From Prunella strophiata (taxonomy: Eukaryota; Chordata; Aves; Passeriformes; Prunellidae), in assembly GCA_036583965.1 (NCBI GenBank), contig JAZBQD010000030.1, forward strand, positions 82,092,800-82,156,799: DNA of 64,000 nt, read 5' to 3'. The notes beneath the pieces are model-generated. The model searched no databases. It was not told where the DNA came from and saw only the letters and a program-made list of their open reading frames with translations. This document shows, piece after piece, positions 23,986-46,700 of this stretch. Position 1 is the first letter of the stretch. Every line of letters begins with the position of its first letter. A program made the translations under genes and the position numbers.

Positions 23986-25587
23986 AGCTGTTTGCCATAA
24001 GGGAGAGAGACATTTTACTGAGCCAGGTAAAGGGAATGGTTAATGAATTGATTTAATCCACTCTCAGCACGTGCTTTACCCAAGCTGCTTTAATCTCATA
24101 CAAAGTAAATGGTTAAATACAGTTAGACAAATATTTGTCCTCACACACAGCAAGGAGTCTTTGAAACAGTCATAACAAGCATCAGGCCCAGAGGGTTCCT
24201 TGGTTTCTTTATGACTATCTCTGAGTATGCTTTACACAGCTGCCTGGTAACATTAAGTCTGAACATCCAACACTGCCAAAATACCTGTGGTAGCTCCACA
24301 CGGAAGATGCAGCTCTTTAAACTCAAGACAGTTTAGTCACAGCCCTTAGTGACAGCAGCTCCTATTTTTTTAGTCTTCTCAGGATTTGTGTTGACATTAT
24401 ACCAGTCTGCACAAGCAGCTGCTTCATTTTTACAACACCTGGAAAGGCATGGAAACAAAACCTATCTTGGCTTTCCCTTGTGGGATACCCATAACAAAGC
24501 CACTCATCATCATGTTACCTGCTAAGTTATATCTCATTAAAAATTGCTCTGACACAAAAATTACATTTCTACACCACCCAAAGTACATGGATAAATGTTA
24601 GGCCTATTTTATTCTCTAAGGCAACATTCCATTCCCCAATATAAAACTAATCTAGTATTCTTGACATGAACTTTGCACTTACAAAATAATGTTATGTGTA
24701 TATATAAAAATATACTTTAAGATAAAAAAGCTGCTAAGCAATTTACAATAATTACCTTTGTACTGACACAGTAAGACACTGGCTTTTCTGTGTTCTACCA
24801 AAAGATATCAAAACTGTGAAGTCTTTGAAAAAGTTAACAGCTAGTGAAAATGGTTTCTCAAATGGATTAAAAGTTTAAAACCTGTGCCACCTAAACCAGT
24901 ACAGTATAAACAGAAGCATCTAAGTACTGATAGCTAGGTTCAAAGCTTAAAGAAGCTAAAGAACTTCATGTGCCTGTGATCATGCCAAATGCTGATAATG
25001 TGTATGTGTACATATTCCTGAGTTAAGAGTAAAGTCTGAAGCAATTCAATTTAGTCTTCCCCTTCCACGCTTGTCTCCCTCTGCTCTTCTCCCTTCAAAA
25101 ACACTTCTCAACCAAGCTAAAACAATAATGAATAAATACCTGGAAATATTAACTGGACTCCTCTAAGCAGTTTAGCCATTTGTGGAACTTCAGTTGTTCT
25201 GTTAATCCCCTCTCTTGTGTTTTTTCAGCTGCAAGTTCTGCTTAACATACGTTCAACGTTCACAGTACGAACTGAAGTGCTTTCAACTTGGCACAAAATT
25301 TGGCACATCAAATATTTATTTCAAAGCCAAGGGTTGTGCTCAGTAACAGAAAATACTCAAACTATCTCACAGTAATTTACAACAGCACAGTACTTCAGAC
25401 ATGTTTGCTGAGTATCTGGCAAGGACTCCAAGCATGAGAATGGTGGTAACCTGCCTAATTTAACCTGTTCTCATAGGGCAATTCAGGTGCACAAACCATC
25501 CTTGTGCCCAAGGAATTTCATGAGAGCAGTCAATGGAGGTCCTTTTGCCTGGCTGTGAACAGATTTTTTAGGGCTTAGTATCTACTA
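23986..25587. other. Intergenic NIPA2-NIPA1, left part
   Basis: AT-rich sequence without gene, RNA gene or further repeat that I recognise. Confidence 0.6.
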
Positions 25588-26007
25588 TGTATTGTAAAAG
25601 CAGGCGAGCTCTGTGACAGGGAAGAACGATGCATCTGACTCCATGTTATCAGAAAGCTATTTTATTATTATATTATATTAAAGAATACTGTATTAACTAT
25701 ACTAAAGAATACAGAGAAAGGATCCTAAAAGAATGCTAAAGAGAGCATAATCAAAACTCGTGACTCTTTCGAGTCCCGACACAGCTTGGCTCTAATTTGC
25801 CAATAAGACATAACAACTCACACCAGTGCCCAATCAAACAATCACCTTCAGATAAACAACCTCCAAACACATTCCACATGAGCACAACACAGGAGAAGCA
25901 AATGAGATAAAAATTGTTTTCTTTCTCTAAGCTTCTTTCTGCCTTTCCAGCTTCCCAGGAGAAAAACCTGAGCAAAGGAATCATGTTCAGAAAAGGTGGT
26001 TGCCACA
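25588..26007 (-). mobile_element. Solo LTR of an endogenous retrovirus (4-bp target duplication)
   Basis: Minus-strand ends are TGTGGCAACC and TTTTACAATACA, so TG...CA. The flanking ACTA (25584-25587 and 26008-26011) is a 4-bp target-site duplication, as in gammaretrovirus-like ERVs. AATAAA on the minus strand lies at 25666-25661. The internal TCAGATGCATCGTTCTTCCC stretch looks like passerine LTRs. No retroviral gene flanks it, so it is a recombined solo LTR. Confidence 0.8.
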
Positions 26008-27394
26008 ACTATGTGTATAAATATCTTGTAAAATTTAAAAGGGCAAAGAGCAAAAACACACCTGTACAACCTCAGGAAGCTAGGGACTCTGGTGACCACT
26101 TCCCTGCTGTGTTTTGTGAAGGCAGCTAAGCAGAACCAAGAAACCACATCTGTGAGTCTACTTGTGTGACATCTATAGTGTCACAAGGAACTTAAGGGAC
26201 TCTGCTTAAGACTTATTTGTAGAACAAATCTCACAAAAATCAATGGGAACTTTTTTCCTTTTGACACAATGAGATTTTTGACTTTAATGCTCTTCCAATA
26301 TGAACTGCATTGCTGAGATAAATATATGAACTGTGTTGCTGAGATAAGTATACTTAGGATTGATTATGTCCCAGACTTTCAACAATGCCAGTGGTGTAAA
26401 TGGCACATTTTCCTTTACCACAATGCTGCTGCCTTAGAGGTCTAGTTCCTGAGATGCACAGGACAAGGATAGCTGAAGTTTCTTGCCAACAACATAGACT
26501 CCTTATCCTACCTACTTAAAAATCAGAGATGCTGTATGCAGAAGTGAAAGCCTTTCGAGGTTTCTGGTCTATGTTTGTTGCATTAATATCATCAATATCT
26601 TTAAAAATAAAATTGCAATAAAAAATCCATACTCATATTTTCCACTGCATACATTTAATATCATTGAGGAGCTAGTTTCCTTGTTTAAAGATAACTTTGA
26701 ATTTTGACTGGCAATAATATCGATGCCCCTAAAACACAAATGCACAGAATGGAGCAGTTCTTAATCATAAATCCCACCATTAAAAAAAACCCAGGCAGCC
26801 AAAATCTAAGAGACACACATACAGACTCTAAGTTATGTATTTGCCCGCACCTGATGCGAAGGGCTAGGAATTTCAGAAGAATGAGATGGGCAATCACTGT
26901 AATTTTCCAAGCAATTCTTTCTGCTGAGAGCTATTATGACAGTAAATTAGACTGGTGACACAGACTTCTTTACAGCTGCTGCACACCCAACTGTGGAGCA
27001 GTAAATCTTGAAACAGAAGCTCTAGCAAGTAACCAATGTACAGCAATGCTGTACAGAGCACATGTTAACCCTGAATATACAGTTGGAAGTGACTCAAGCC
27101 CCAGAAAACATTTCTGCCAGAGAAGTCTTCATTCTACCCATAAGCAAACTCCAGTCCAATGAAGACATTTATAGTGCAGCCTGCTGGTAGATACTGGTAT
27201 AGGGCAACTGAGCCCTTTGCAGGCCAACTGATCTGTACCCATGCAAGAATCTGCTATTCTGATGAAAAGCAAAGCTGCTGTTTTGAGAAAGGGTAATGGA
27301 AATAGTTTAGGCTTATGAACTGGAATCAACCTGCAAAGCAGTGTGTGGGAAACTTTATTTCTCCCGACCCCATCTGCTAAAAACAAGTCACAAA
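26008..27394. other. Intergenic NIPA2-NIPA1, right part
   Basis: No gene recognised. A 24-bp direct repeat (26,301-26,324 and 26,327-26,350; TGAACTGCATTGCTGAGATA versus TGAACTGTGTTGCTGAGATA) is the only structure noted. Confidence 0.6.
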
Positions 27395-30300
27395 ACAAGC
27401 ATTGAGCTAGAAATAAATCATTTATTTTAAAACAATACAGGTTAATAAATAGATTAGTTATCAGAAAACTTAATAAATAGCCTTTTATAATTTACACAAG
27501 GCAAATACAACATGCCTATAACTATTTTTTAAAAAGCAAAGAGAGTAAGCTTGACTTGTAAGCCATTAACAAATCTATATATACATTATTTGGAAGCTAA
27601 TAAAATAAACCGTATTTATGTAATCTGTAGTAACTATATTGCAAGAGCATTGAAGCAACCAAACCTGACATTGTATTTTTGTTGCCAACTACCTTTTCCC
27701 CATATCCCATTAGAACTATTTTTTACATTCCAGGGGAAAAAAAAAAAAAAAAAAAAGGGAAATTAAAAAAAAATACCACTTTTGTGTAATCTTTTCCAAC
27801 ATTTTCCACTCTATAGAGCAACTGTCTGGGGAGGGGTGTGGACATGGAAGGATCCAACACAACCACAAACAATAAAGAAACCCCAAACTTATTTGCAGCT
27901 TTTCAAAAGAAATTTCTTAATCCCTAACATTTCAACATTGCTGTCTGATACACTTGGGCACTAGTAATGATAACTGTTGACAACATTGGTGCCTAACACA
28001 GTACACATTAAAATTCTGCATTCTGTAAGCCCACAGATAGCACCAAAGAATTATTACAAAGATAACAGGTAACAGATAAACATTTGATAATGCTTGATTT
28101 AACAGTAAAACTTCAGCAGTTACACCATCTCAAGACAACCAGGGAGTATCTGTAGAATCCTTGATGTCTTATATTTATGAAACAAGAATGTGAGGGGGGG
28201 TACAATGTGCAAGCAACTTCCCATTTAAAGCACCCCCTATTTATTAACCCCAAATTTCTTCAAATACCCTGTATTTTTTAAAAATAAAATGAAAGCTAAA
28301 CCTCACTTTCTAGTCTTTCAATGACTTAATCCAGTGTTTCGATTTTTCAGTGCTAGTTACTTCAGAAAAATACATATGTTCTGATAAAATCAGTATTATT
28401 AATAGGAAGCCTCACTTGTCAAAGTGTGATATGACAGGTTCTTATTAATGTTAGTTGCAGCTCACTAATAAATAGGCTCTATTTACACATACAGAGTCCT
28501 GGAAAGTCAATACAGCAGATAACTTGTTTAGATATTTTTCTTTTTTTACAGAAGTACTCGAAGTGTAACAAATGTGTTTTTTTGGTTGTATCAAAAAGGT
28601 TTCTATTCTCCTACTGAACATTTGAGGGATTTTTGTGTTTGACACCTAATAGAGATCGTGACTGACAAATGCAAATCCTCCATACACTGAAGGGATAATG
28701 ATCAAAGAGCTATCCTCAAGTGAGTACCAAGTAAATATGTTTGACAAGTGTAATAGAAGTCAGACATATGGAGTGGAACGCCTTTCCTGCAGGTTTGAAC
28801 GTAATTCAAACACATTCCACCACTGTAATGAGTCCAATATTTCTATGTGTAGCCTCTCCCACTTCTACTTTGGAATCAGAACTGAAGTCATCTGGCTTGC
28901 AGCTATCAATGCATATAACACAAAGAGAACATGAAAAGGGCAGAGCCACGAGGGATGCCAGAGCTCAGGAGACAACTATGCACATTTGCTCCCTGAGATG
29001 ATGGAACTCAGTCTTATTCAAAGTGCTTACTTGTCAAAGGGGTGGGAAAAAAAAAAAAGAGGGAACAGCTAAAATTTAACTTCAACAGTGCCTCCTTTTA
29101 AATCAGAAAAGCAATGGAATTAAAAAAGGTAGGACACCTAGAAAGAGGAGGGCGTGGGATGGAGGGGGAAAGAATCATATCAACAGTGACAACAGAAAAT
29201 GCTAATACATTTCTAAAGTTAGAACTGAACCAGATCCAGGTACAGCAGAACTTGAAAGAACACTGCTACACACTGAACAAAGTAGCAAAAATAAAGCTTT
29301 CAGTTACTTAGCATTCAAGAAGTAAAAGGCTGCAGATACAAATGATGTGCAAGGCCACGAGAATTTCTTTCACCTTATGTGCTGGCTTTTGACATCTTTG
29401 TTTTAAACATCAAGATTAATTAGTCATTTCTGTAAAGCTCATCACAGATGAGAAGCAGCTGGGGAGAAGAGAAGAAAACTGTGCTGATATTTATCAGTGG
29501 TTACGATGGTCAGAGGACCACAGAACATGGCTGCTACTTTATTCTTCCTCTGCATAGTGAGCACTTACCAAGTAAACTTCGTGTGGTGCAGAAAATTTCA
29601 AGGTTTAGACAGGGCAATCAAGTTATTTTGAATCTAATATTTACTAATAATTTGCATATGCATCTAACATACTAAGACAGGCACTTTATAAATAATTAAG
29701 AATTAATTTTAAAACCAACCATGACAAACAAATATGGCCAAAGAAGGAATAAGGTAAGGTGAGACCAAAATAATTTCCATTTTGACCTAAAGATTTTCAG
29801 AGAAGTCTTCAGAGATTAAAGGCTAATACAAAACCAACATACAACTCATGAACTCTGAAGCTGAATTTTGAAAAGGCAATTCGACTGCTTCAGAAAACAG
29901 ATAACATTGTTTTAAAAAGTAGGTTAGTACAGGTCTCGTAACCTATGTGCAATTCCAGGTTCAAGCAAAAAAAAAAAAGGAATTAATATGACAAAATATG
30001 AATGTTTGCTGAGAACCAAGATACCATCTTTCAATCAATAATGGACAGAGGCTAGTTTAACCAGATTTCATAGCCCAATTACCCTCATCTACAATTCTCA
30101 GACTTTCTAAAAACCTTGCACAATATTTGAAAATATTGAAGATGGTCTTTTCTCTGCTAGTGCTACTCTACTTCATTAAGATACCCAGTTACTATGTGTT
30201 GGCCTATAACAGTGCACATTTCTGCTAACTCAGAGCCATTCCCTGCAATATGGAGTTTCAAAACAAGCTTGCAAATAACATAGCAGGGCTCTTACTCCCT

Positions 30301-32189
30301 CAGAACAGTCCCTTCAGAACACTAAATCTTTTGGAGTCACTTTTGCAATTATTGCTGCCACTAGTAGGGCTTACAGCATTCATTTTAAATGAAAATGGAG
30401 GCTGAGTTTTAAGGAAACCTCAATTCAGGTCAACAAAAAAACATCACAAGAGCAGACACTATTACTCCCCACTAATCAACATCCATGGTCCTGTCAGGCA
30501 GCTACAAAGCTACATTCATGATTTCTTGATAAAATGCTGTGAATTTTCTCGAATACTGTCTTGTAATCACATTGGAATTTTCTGTTTTTTCGGGAGATGT
30601 TCTGATCTAGAGATGTTGAGTTCCACTGTACTCTTCTATTTTTGTACTTTGAGGGAAACAAATATTCATTGCTTTTCAAACTTTCAACTTTTTGACCCAT
30701 GATGTTTTTGCTACCAAATTTAAGTAGAACATGAAATTAACTATTTCATTCTTTAACATATCAATATTCTCTAAATGGTTTAAACTGAGCGTTTCAGAGT
30801 CATCCTCATCAGACAGCTTAAGCTGTCTGTACTACTTGTCAAAATATTACAGCTGAAGTGTTCACATAAGTCTGTGAATTACTGATCTGAATGTATGTCC
30901 CTGTCAGTTACCTAAAACTCAGCTCTCTGAATGCTTTAGTTTTTCCAGTCTTTAACCTCCTTTTCCCACGTTACAAGAACGTCAGACCATCTTTTTTTGA
31001 GCTATGAGAAATCTCATGCTCTTCTCTCTCTTAAATTTCTTTTTTTTGTGGTCCCTATTTATTAGCTGTTTCACAAAATGGTCTCCTGCATTTAGTCACT
31101 AAACTAAATAAAGGTATGTTGGACTGATTTCAGCACTCCTCTTCCCATTAGGACTATGAGTTTTTCAGAAGCTGTCAAGACATCCAGAGGTTTCAGTTCA
31201 GGTTTGTAAATCCTTCCAAAAACATATGGTCCTTCTAGATGCTTTATGTGTTTAGAATTTGAATATAATCCAATATTGTAGACAGTGAAATTGAATTATT
31301 AAACCAGTACAGGCCATCTGAAACAAATACATTCAAAATTATGCAGTATTTTTTGATTGCAAAGGCACTGAAACAGTTCTGAGCTGCTTATAAATAAGCC
31401 ACAATGTAGGCAGTGAGCCTGTGCATAATTTCCACATCCTTCACAGTCTTTCTACCTGCTCCCAATTAAAAACTCTCAGATGAATGCAGTATGTCTTAAT
31501 GTATGTAAGTTACAAAGAAAAATGCATACCTGGACACTACCATGAGCTGATAAGTAATCAGTGAAAGCTATTTAAGGGTCCACTGCTCTGTATAAAGAAT
31601 TCAATTTACAATTCCCCAGGGTCTTCACCGCATGGCAGACAAAGTTGTAAAGACAGTCACTGAAAAGAACAAATCTACAGTCCATGATCCAATCAACATT
31701 TGTCTGAGAATTCACAGCCTTGACGGTGAAGACATTGCTATACTGAGATTCACAAATCGTTCCACTTACTTTCCCCCCCTTATTTTAAGGTATACATCAC
31801 TTGTGATGAAAGGTATCAGATTGAGTGCATTAGAAACTGATGTCCTCTGCCCACAGAAATGGTACCTCAGAAGTCACAATACAAGCTTTCACACAGGTCT
31901 GTCAGAATATTCACAGAGCTTTTCTGATGGACTACCTTTTACAGTGAGGAAATACATCGGTCTCTATGCTGACTCAATTAGTAGTTCCAATTAAGGTCAT
32001 TTATTGTGTTGACTGGGTTACATGGACAGCTGTTCCTTTGAAACTGGATGGAGGCCTCCAGTTCATTTCACATAGGCCACCAACTTGTCAGAGGGTAGTT
32101 ACCAACCTGAATCCTATTTGAAATAGTGACCTAGAAATGAACAGCTCTGCATCCTTCCCTGAGCCATCCAGTTTCCCCTTAAAAATATT
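27395..32189 (-). other. NIPA1: NIPA1 3' UTR, about 4.8 kb (extent inferred)
   Basis: The minus strand downstream of the NIPA1 stop lacks other genes, CR1 and LTRs. A canonical AATAAA lies on the minus strand at 27,426-27,421. Mammalian NIPA1 mRNA also has a very long 3' UTR, which supports this end. Earlier hexamers exist, so shorter forms are likely too. Plus-strand open frames inside (for example 31,632-31,994) resemble nothing known. A-run of 20 at about 27,739. Confidence 0.5.
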
Positions 32190-42805
<10,616 letters not shown>

Positions 42806-42976
42806 GGCCCCGGCGAGAGCTGCAGGCGCGGCGGCTCCCGGGCCCAGCGCTGCCGGCAGCGGCTCTGCGCCGGGACCCGCCCTGCGCTGCGCTGCGCCGG
42901 CCGGGGGCGGCTCCGGGCGGGGAGCGGCGGCGGCCGCGGCTCCTGGCGCGCGTCCCGCGCGGGGACGGCAGCAGGG

Positions 42977-42984
42977 TGACGTCA
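42977..42984. promoter_or_regulatory. Palindromic cAMP response element TGACGTCA
   Basis: A perfect consensus full-site CRE lies about 170 bases upstream of the NIPA1 ATG inside the CpG island, the usual position for functional CREB/ATF sites. The site is directly visible; function is inference. Confidence 0.6.
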
Positions 42985-43017
42985 TCGCCGTGGCGGCTGT
43001 GCCCCGACGGCCGGAGT

Positions 43018-43330
43018 GGCACCGCGGCTCCGCGCCGCCCTGCTCCGAGCCGGCACCGCGGCTCCGCGCCGCCCTGCTCCGAGCCGCCCTGCTCCGAGCC
43101 GGTACCGCGGCTCCGAGCCCCCCTGCTCCGAGCCGCCCTGCTCCGAGCCGGTACCGCGGCTCCGAGCCGCCCTGCTCCGAGCCGGTACCGCGGCTCCGCG
43201 CCGCCCTGCTCCGAGCCGCCCTGCTCCGAGCCGGTACCGCGGCTCCGAGCCGCCCTGCTCCGAGCCGCCCTGCTCCGAGCCGCCCTGCTCCGAGCCGGTA
43301 CCGCGGCTCCGAGCCGCCCTTCTCCGCGCC
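43018..43330. repeat. Composite 15/19-bp GC-rich minisatellite
   Basis: Built from a 15-mer A (GCCCTGCTCCGAGCC, 12 copies) and a 19-mer B (GGTACCGCGGCTCCGAGCC, 7 copies) in the order B A B AA B AA B A B AA B AAA B A, with a few substitutions (GCGCC for GAGCC, GGCACC for GGTACC). The lengths sum exactly to the 313-bp span. Nineteen is not a multiple of 3, so frames shift and every frame stays open; the long ORFs here are artefacts. Confidence 0.95.
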
Positions 43331-43790
43331 CGCACCGCGGCGGGCGAGGCCACCCCGCTGCCGCTGCTGTCGGGGGTCCCCGGCGTGGGGAGATACCGGG
43401 CAGAAGCTCGGAGCTGCGAGCGTTCATGGGCAGGGGGTGCGGGACGACGTGTAGGGGGATGCGGAGACCAGGGGGATTTGGAGAAATGTGCAAAGGGATG
43501 TGGAAGGAGAGGAGGATGACAGCAGGGCGAAGTGATGCGGAAAGACAGACGTGCAGAGGGATGTGCTCTGCGGGACAGACGAGTCCCGCTGGGACCGTGT
43601 TTCTGGTGTGGGAGCAGCGCCTCTTTCCAGCGCTCTCGCTTTCCCGTGGGGTTTCTGAAGTTCACGTTGGCTTCCCGGCCCGCCCGAGAGCGTGGGATGT
43701 TGCGGCGGCAGGGCCAGGCGGGGTCAAGGCTGCCGGTACAGCCGCCACCCTGACCTGAGCTGCCGCTCCATCCACCCTGCCCGGTCAATG

Positions 43791-46700
43791 CGAGGGGCAG
43801 AGCTGGACAATCAGCCGGGCACTTGTGTGCCTACACACTGGGAAAGCTTGGCCTCTGCCGGGAGCCATGCACATTGCATGAAAACTGGGGGATCCATAAT
43901 CACTCCTGCAGTAAACCCAATAATCCCATTTTATTTCCAGGAAAAACGTTCACTCTTCTAATGGCACAGAGCAAAGTCAGATGCTCACTTTTATGAACTT
44001 GCTCTCTCAGCTATCATTCAGCATCTTCCAGGTCCTGGAGGGCAAGGACAGAAGCCACCCTGCCATTGCAGAGAAGGGCTAGAGATCCCTCTGGCAGCAG
44101 TACAGCTGGGCCATCACCGGGCCACTTCCCTTTGAGAGAACTCCGTCTCTCAAAGATGAAGTGCTGAGCTGAAAGTAATCTTCCTTGCTCAGCAAAATAT
44201 TTTGTAGCAGGTATCTCACTGCAGTTCTTACTATTTCCAGATAAATGTTGAAATAAATCAATCCATAATGGATTCCTGTGGCAACATCCATTAAGGAAAT
44301 GAGTTATGGTATCTTGGCTTAATATAAATGAAAGTGGACATTTTTGTCATTTTTAGCTATTGGGCATGGGTCTTTGCATATATTTTGGCATTCTCAGGAA
44401 ATATGAGTTTAGAAAAGAGGCAAACTCCTGGAAATATTTCTCTTGTCTGCATATTTCTTAGTTTGCCTACACTGCTTGAGGCAGCTGTCCTAGGAAAGCA
44501 CACGGTAATGATTTTTTTAAGGTTTAATGTACAAGATATGTAATCTGCAGTAGTGCCCATATTTTCACCTAGGTTGTTTCATCAGGTCATTGTATCAATA
44601 CTGAATGTAATGGAAGAGAGGATTCATCCTTGTGAGACTCACAAGACCTGCAAAATGAGTACACAGGAGGTGGAAGTACAGTTATCCATAGCAACCCTTG
44701 GAAACAAAGATAGAGGTGAAGACAAATACAGGCTAATTATAAATATCCATTTCTGATCTATATACAGCCTAGTAACATGTACAGAAAAAATTATTACAGG
44801 AAATAATTTATGCTTGCACAGTGGAAAAATGATATATATATTGATATATATTTAACAGCCTTTGCATCTAATTATCAGGCAAGTTTCTAAACACAGCTCA
44901 AACCTGTCCAATTTTTATACTCAAAATCTCTCTCTGGTGTGGTTGAACCAAGAGAAAAGCAGGTACCAGAGATCTCAGGGAAACAGTTCATTTCACTCCA
45001 GCCCACTCCAACCATGTCATTTTAATATCTTATAAATCTAATATATTACTTATAAATTTTATATATGCCTTTCCAAAGTATGTACTTCTAACATACTTAA
45101 TTCTAACATACTTAATCTGCTTTATTCAGTAGTTACTCTTGCACTTGCCATATAATAGGTATAGTGTTCATAAGGACTAGTCACTGCCTAAAACAATAGG
45201 TGCAGTAGTGATAAATATTAAATTTGCAAATATCTTGAAAAACAACCTGAATTCACCCAATATCTGCATTATTAAGTTTACAAACAATTTGGACCAAGAC
45301 ATAAAAGTACCTCAGTGAGAACAGCTCTAATCATTATTTGAATGGAAATAAGATGACCTTTTTTAAAATCTTACATATATGGCACATATAAACTCCTTAG
45401 GTCCATCTAGTCTTCTGGGGCTGAGTTTCATTGTGATAGTCATCATTCCTCCTGCCCAAGCTGTGTCATCATGTATTCCTTTGGGTTAGTTTGGCTTTGA
45501 CCTTGCAATGCTCAGTATTACTGCTGTCATATCAGCCTGATGTCTCATGAACACACAAATTGCATAGGAGGAACCTCAGATTTATGTGGCATTTCCTCCA
45601 AAAAACTCTGCTCCCCTCCATTAGCATAGGTATTTAGGGTCAGCCAAGAGGTAGCAGGAGTATTTGTTAGACTTTTATAAGCCTCCTGTCCAAAGGAAGG
45701 GATAAGTGGTTGAGGTAAGCTGGAGTTTGAAGTGAGTGAGCAAAGTTGGTAGAGGTTACACCATTTTTTTTTTTTTTCAGGGGCAATGGACCTTTTCTGA
45801 TTAGGATTTTTTTTTTCCTGATTTTAGGGGGAAGAAAAATGCTTGTGCCTGATCTAAAGGAATTGATTGCTTTCTCTGTAATGCATTGGATTCCTCTGTT
45901 ATGTTTGGTTTATGTACAAAAAAAATTTTTTTTTAAATTAAATCAGTTGTTGGGCTGCTTTATCAAGGCTAGAGGAAAATCAGATAATTCTGTATCTGGC
46001 ATAGAATGAAAATACAGTAACTGAGCCCAGAAGATAATCTGAAACTCCTTATAAAATAGTTGGGAGAGCAGGGTGGAAGTTTACCAACAACTCAATCAGA
46101 CCCTGAAGCAACAGCAGTAAATCTCCTTGGCAGAAGCACTATAAAGATCCACTGTGCCAGCAACTGAAGCAGTAAGAACTGAGATTGCAAACTGAACAGC
46201 AAGAAGACAGCAGCAATTCCTACTTTCTCTAGCTCTTCAGAACCTGAAGACCAAAAGTAAGGGCAGTTATAATGAAGACTTGTGTAATGATCCACTGAAC
46301 CTAGGCCAGAAAAAAACCCTAAAAATCCTTTATAGGCAGCCTTGATCAGTTGTTAGGAGTATAAACAGTGGCTTTGGTATAAGTGGGACATCACTGATGT
46401 GGATGGTCCTAATTTGGAAAGGAGGGGAAGGGACTTAAACCTTTGTTGCAGTCTAGCCCTTGATTTGCTATGGGATATGTATGGATGGGAGAATTAATGG
46501 AAGCCTGATGAGAGGTATTGCTCTGTAAAGATGGGTCCTGTCAACTTTTTGGCTCTTTGTTTCATTAACAAGGACTTCATTGAGTCTTTGGACCCAGATT
46601 TGGGCTTTTAAAGTCCAGAGTGATCTTTGTGAAATGAAATTGTAGTGCTGAAATTGACAATATCCACAAGACTGGCTCCTCTGCAGCTGGAACTGAAAAT

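Noticed and set aside
31632..31994. 120-codon plus-strand frame opposite the NIPA1 3' UTR
   Set aside because: No recognised domain, no clear splice context or homologue; consistent with a chance ORF.
43018..43330. Possible CRISPR-like array or tRNA cluster from regular spacing
   Set aside because: Units are contiguous without unique spacers and fold into no tRNA cloverleaf; this is a vertebrate minisatellite.
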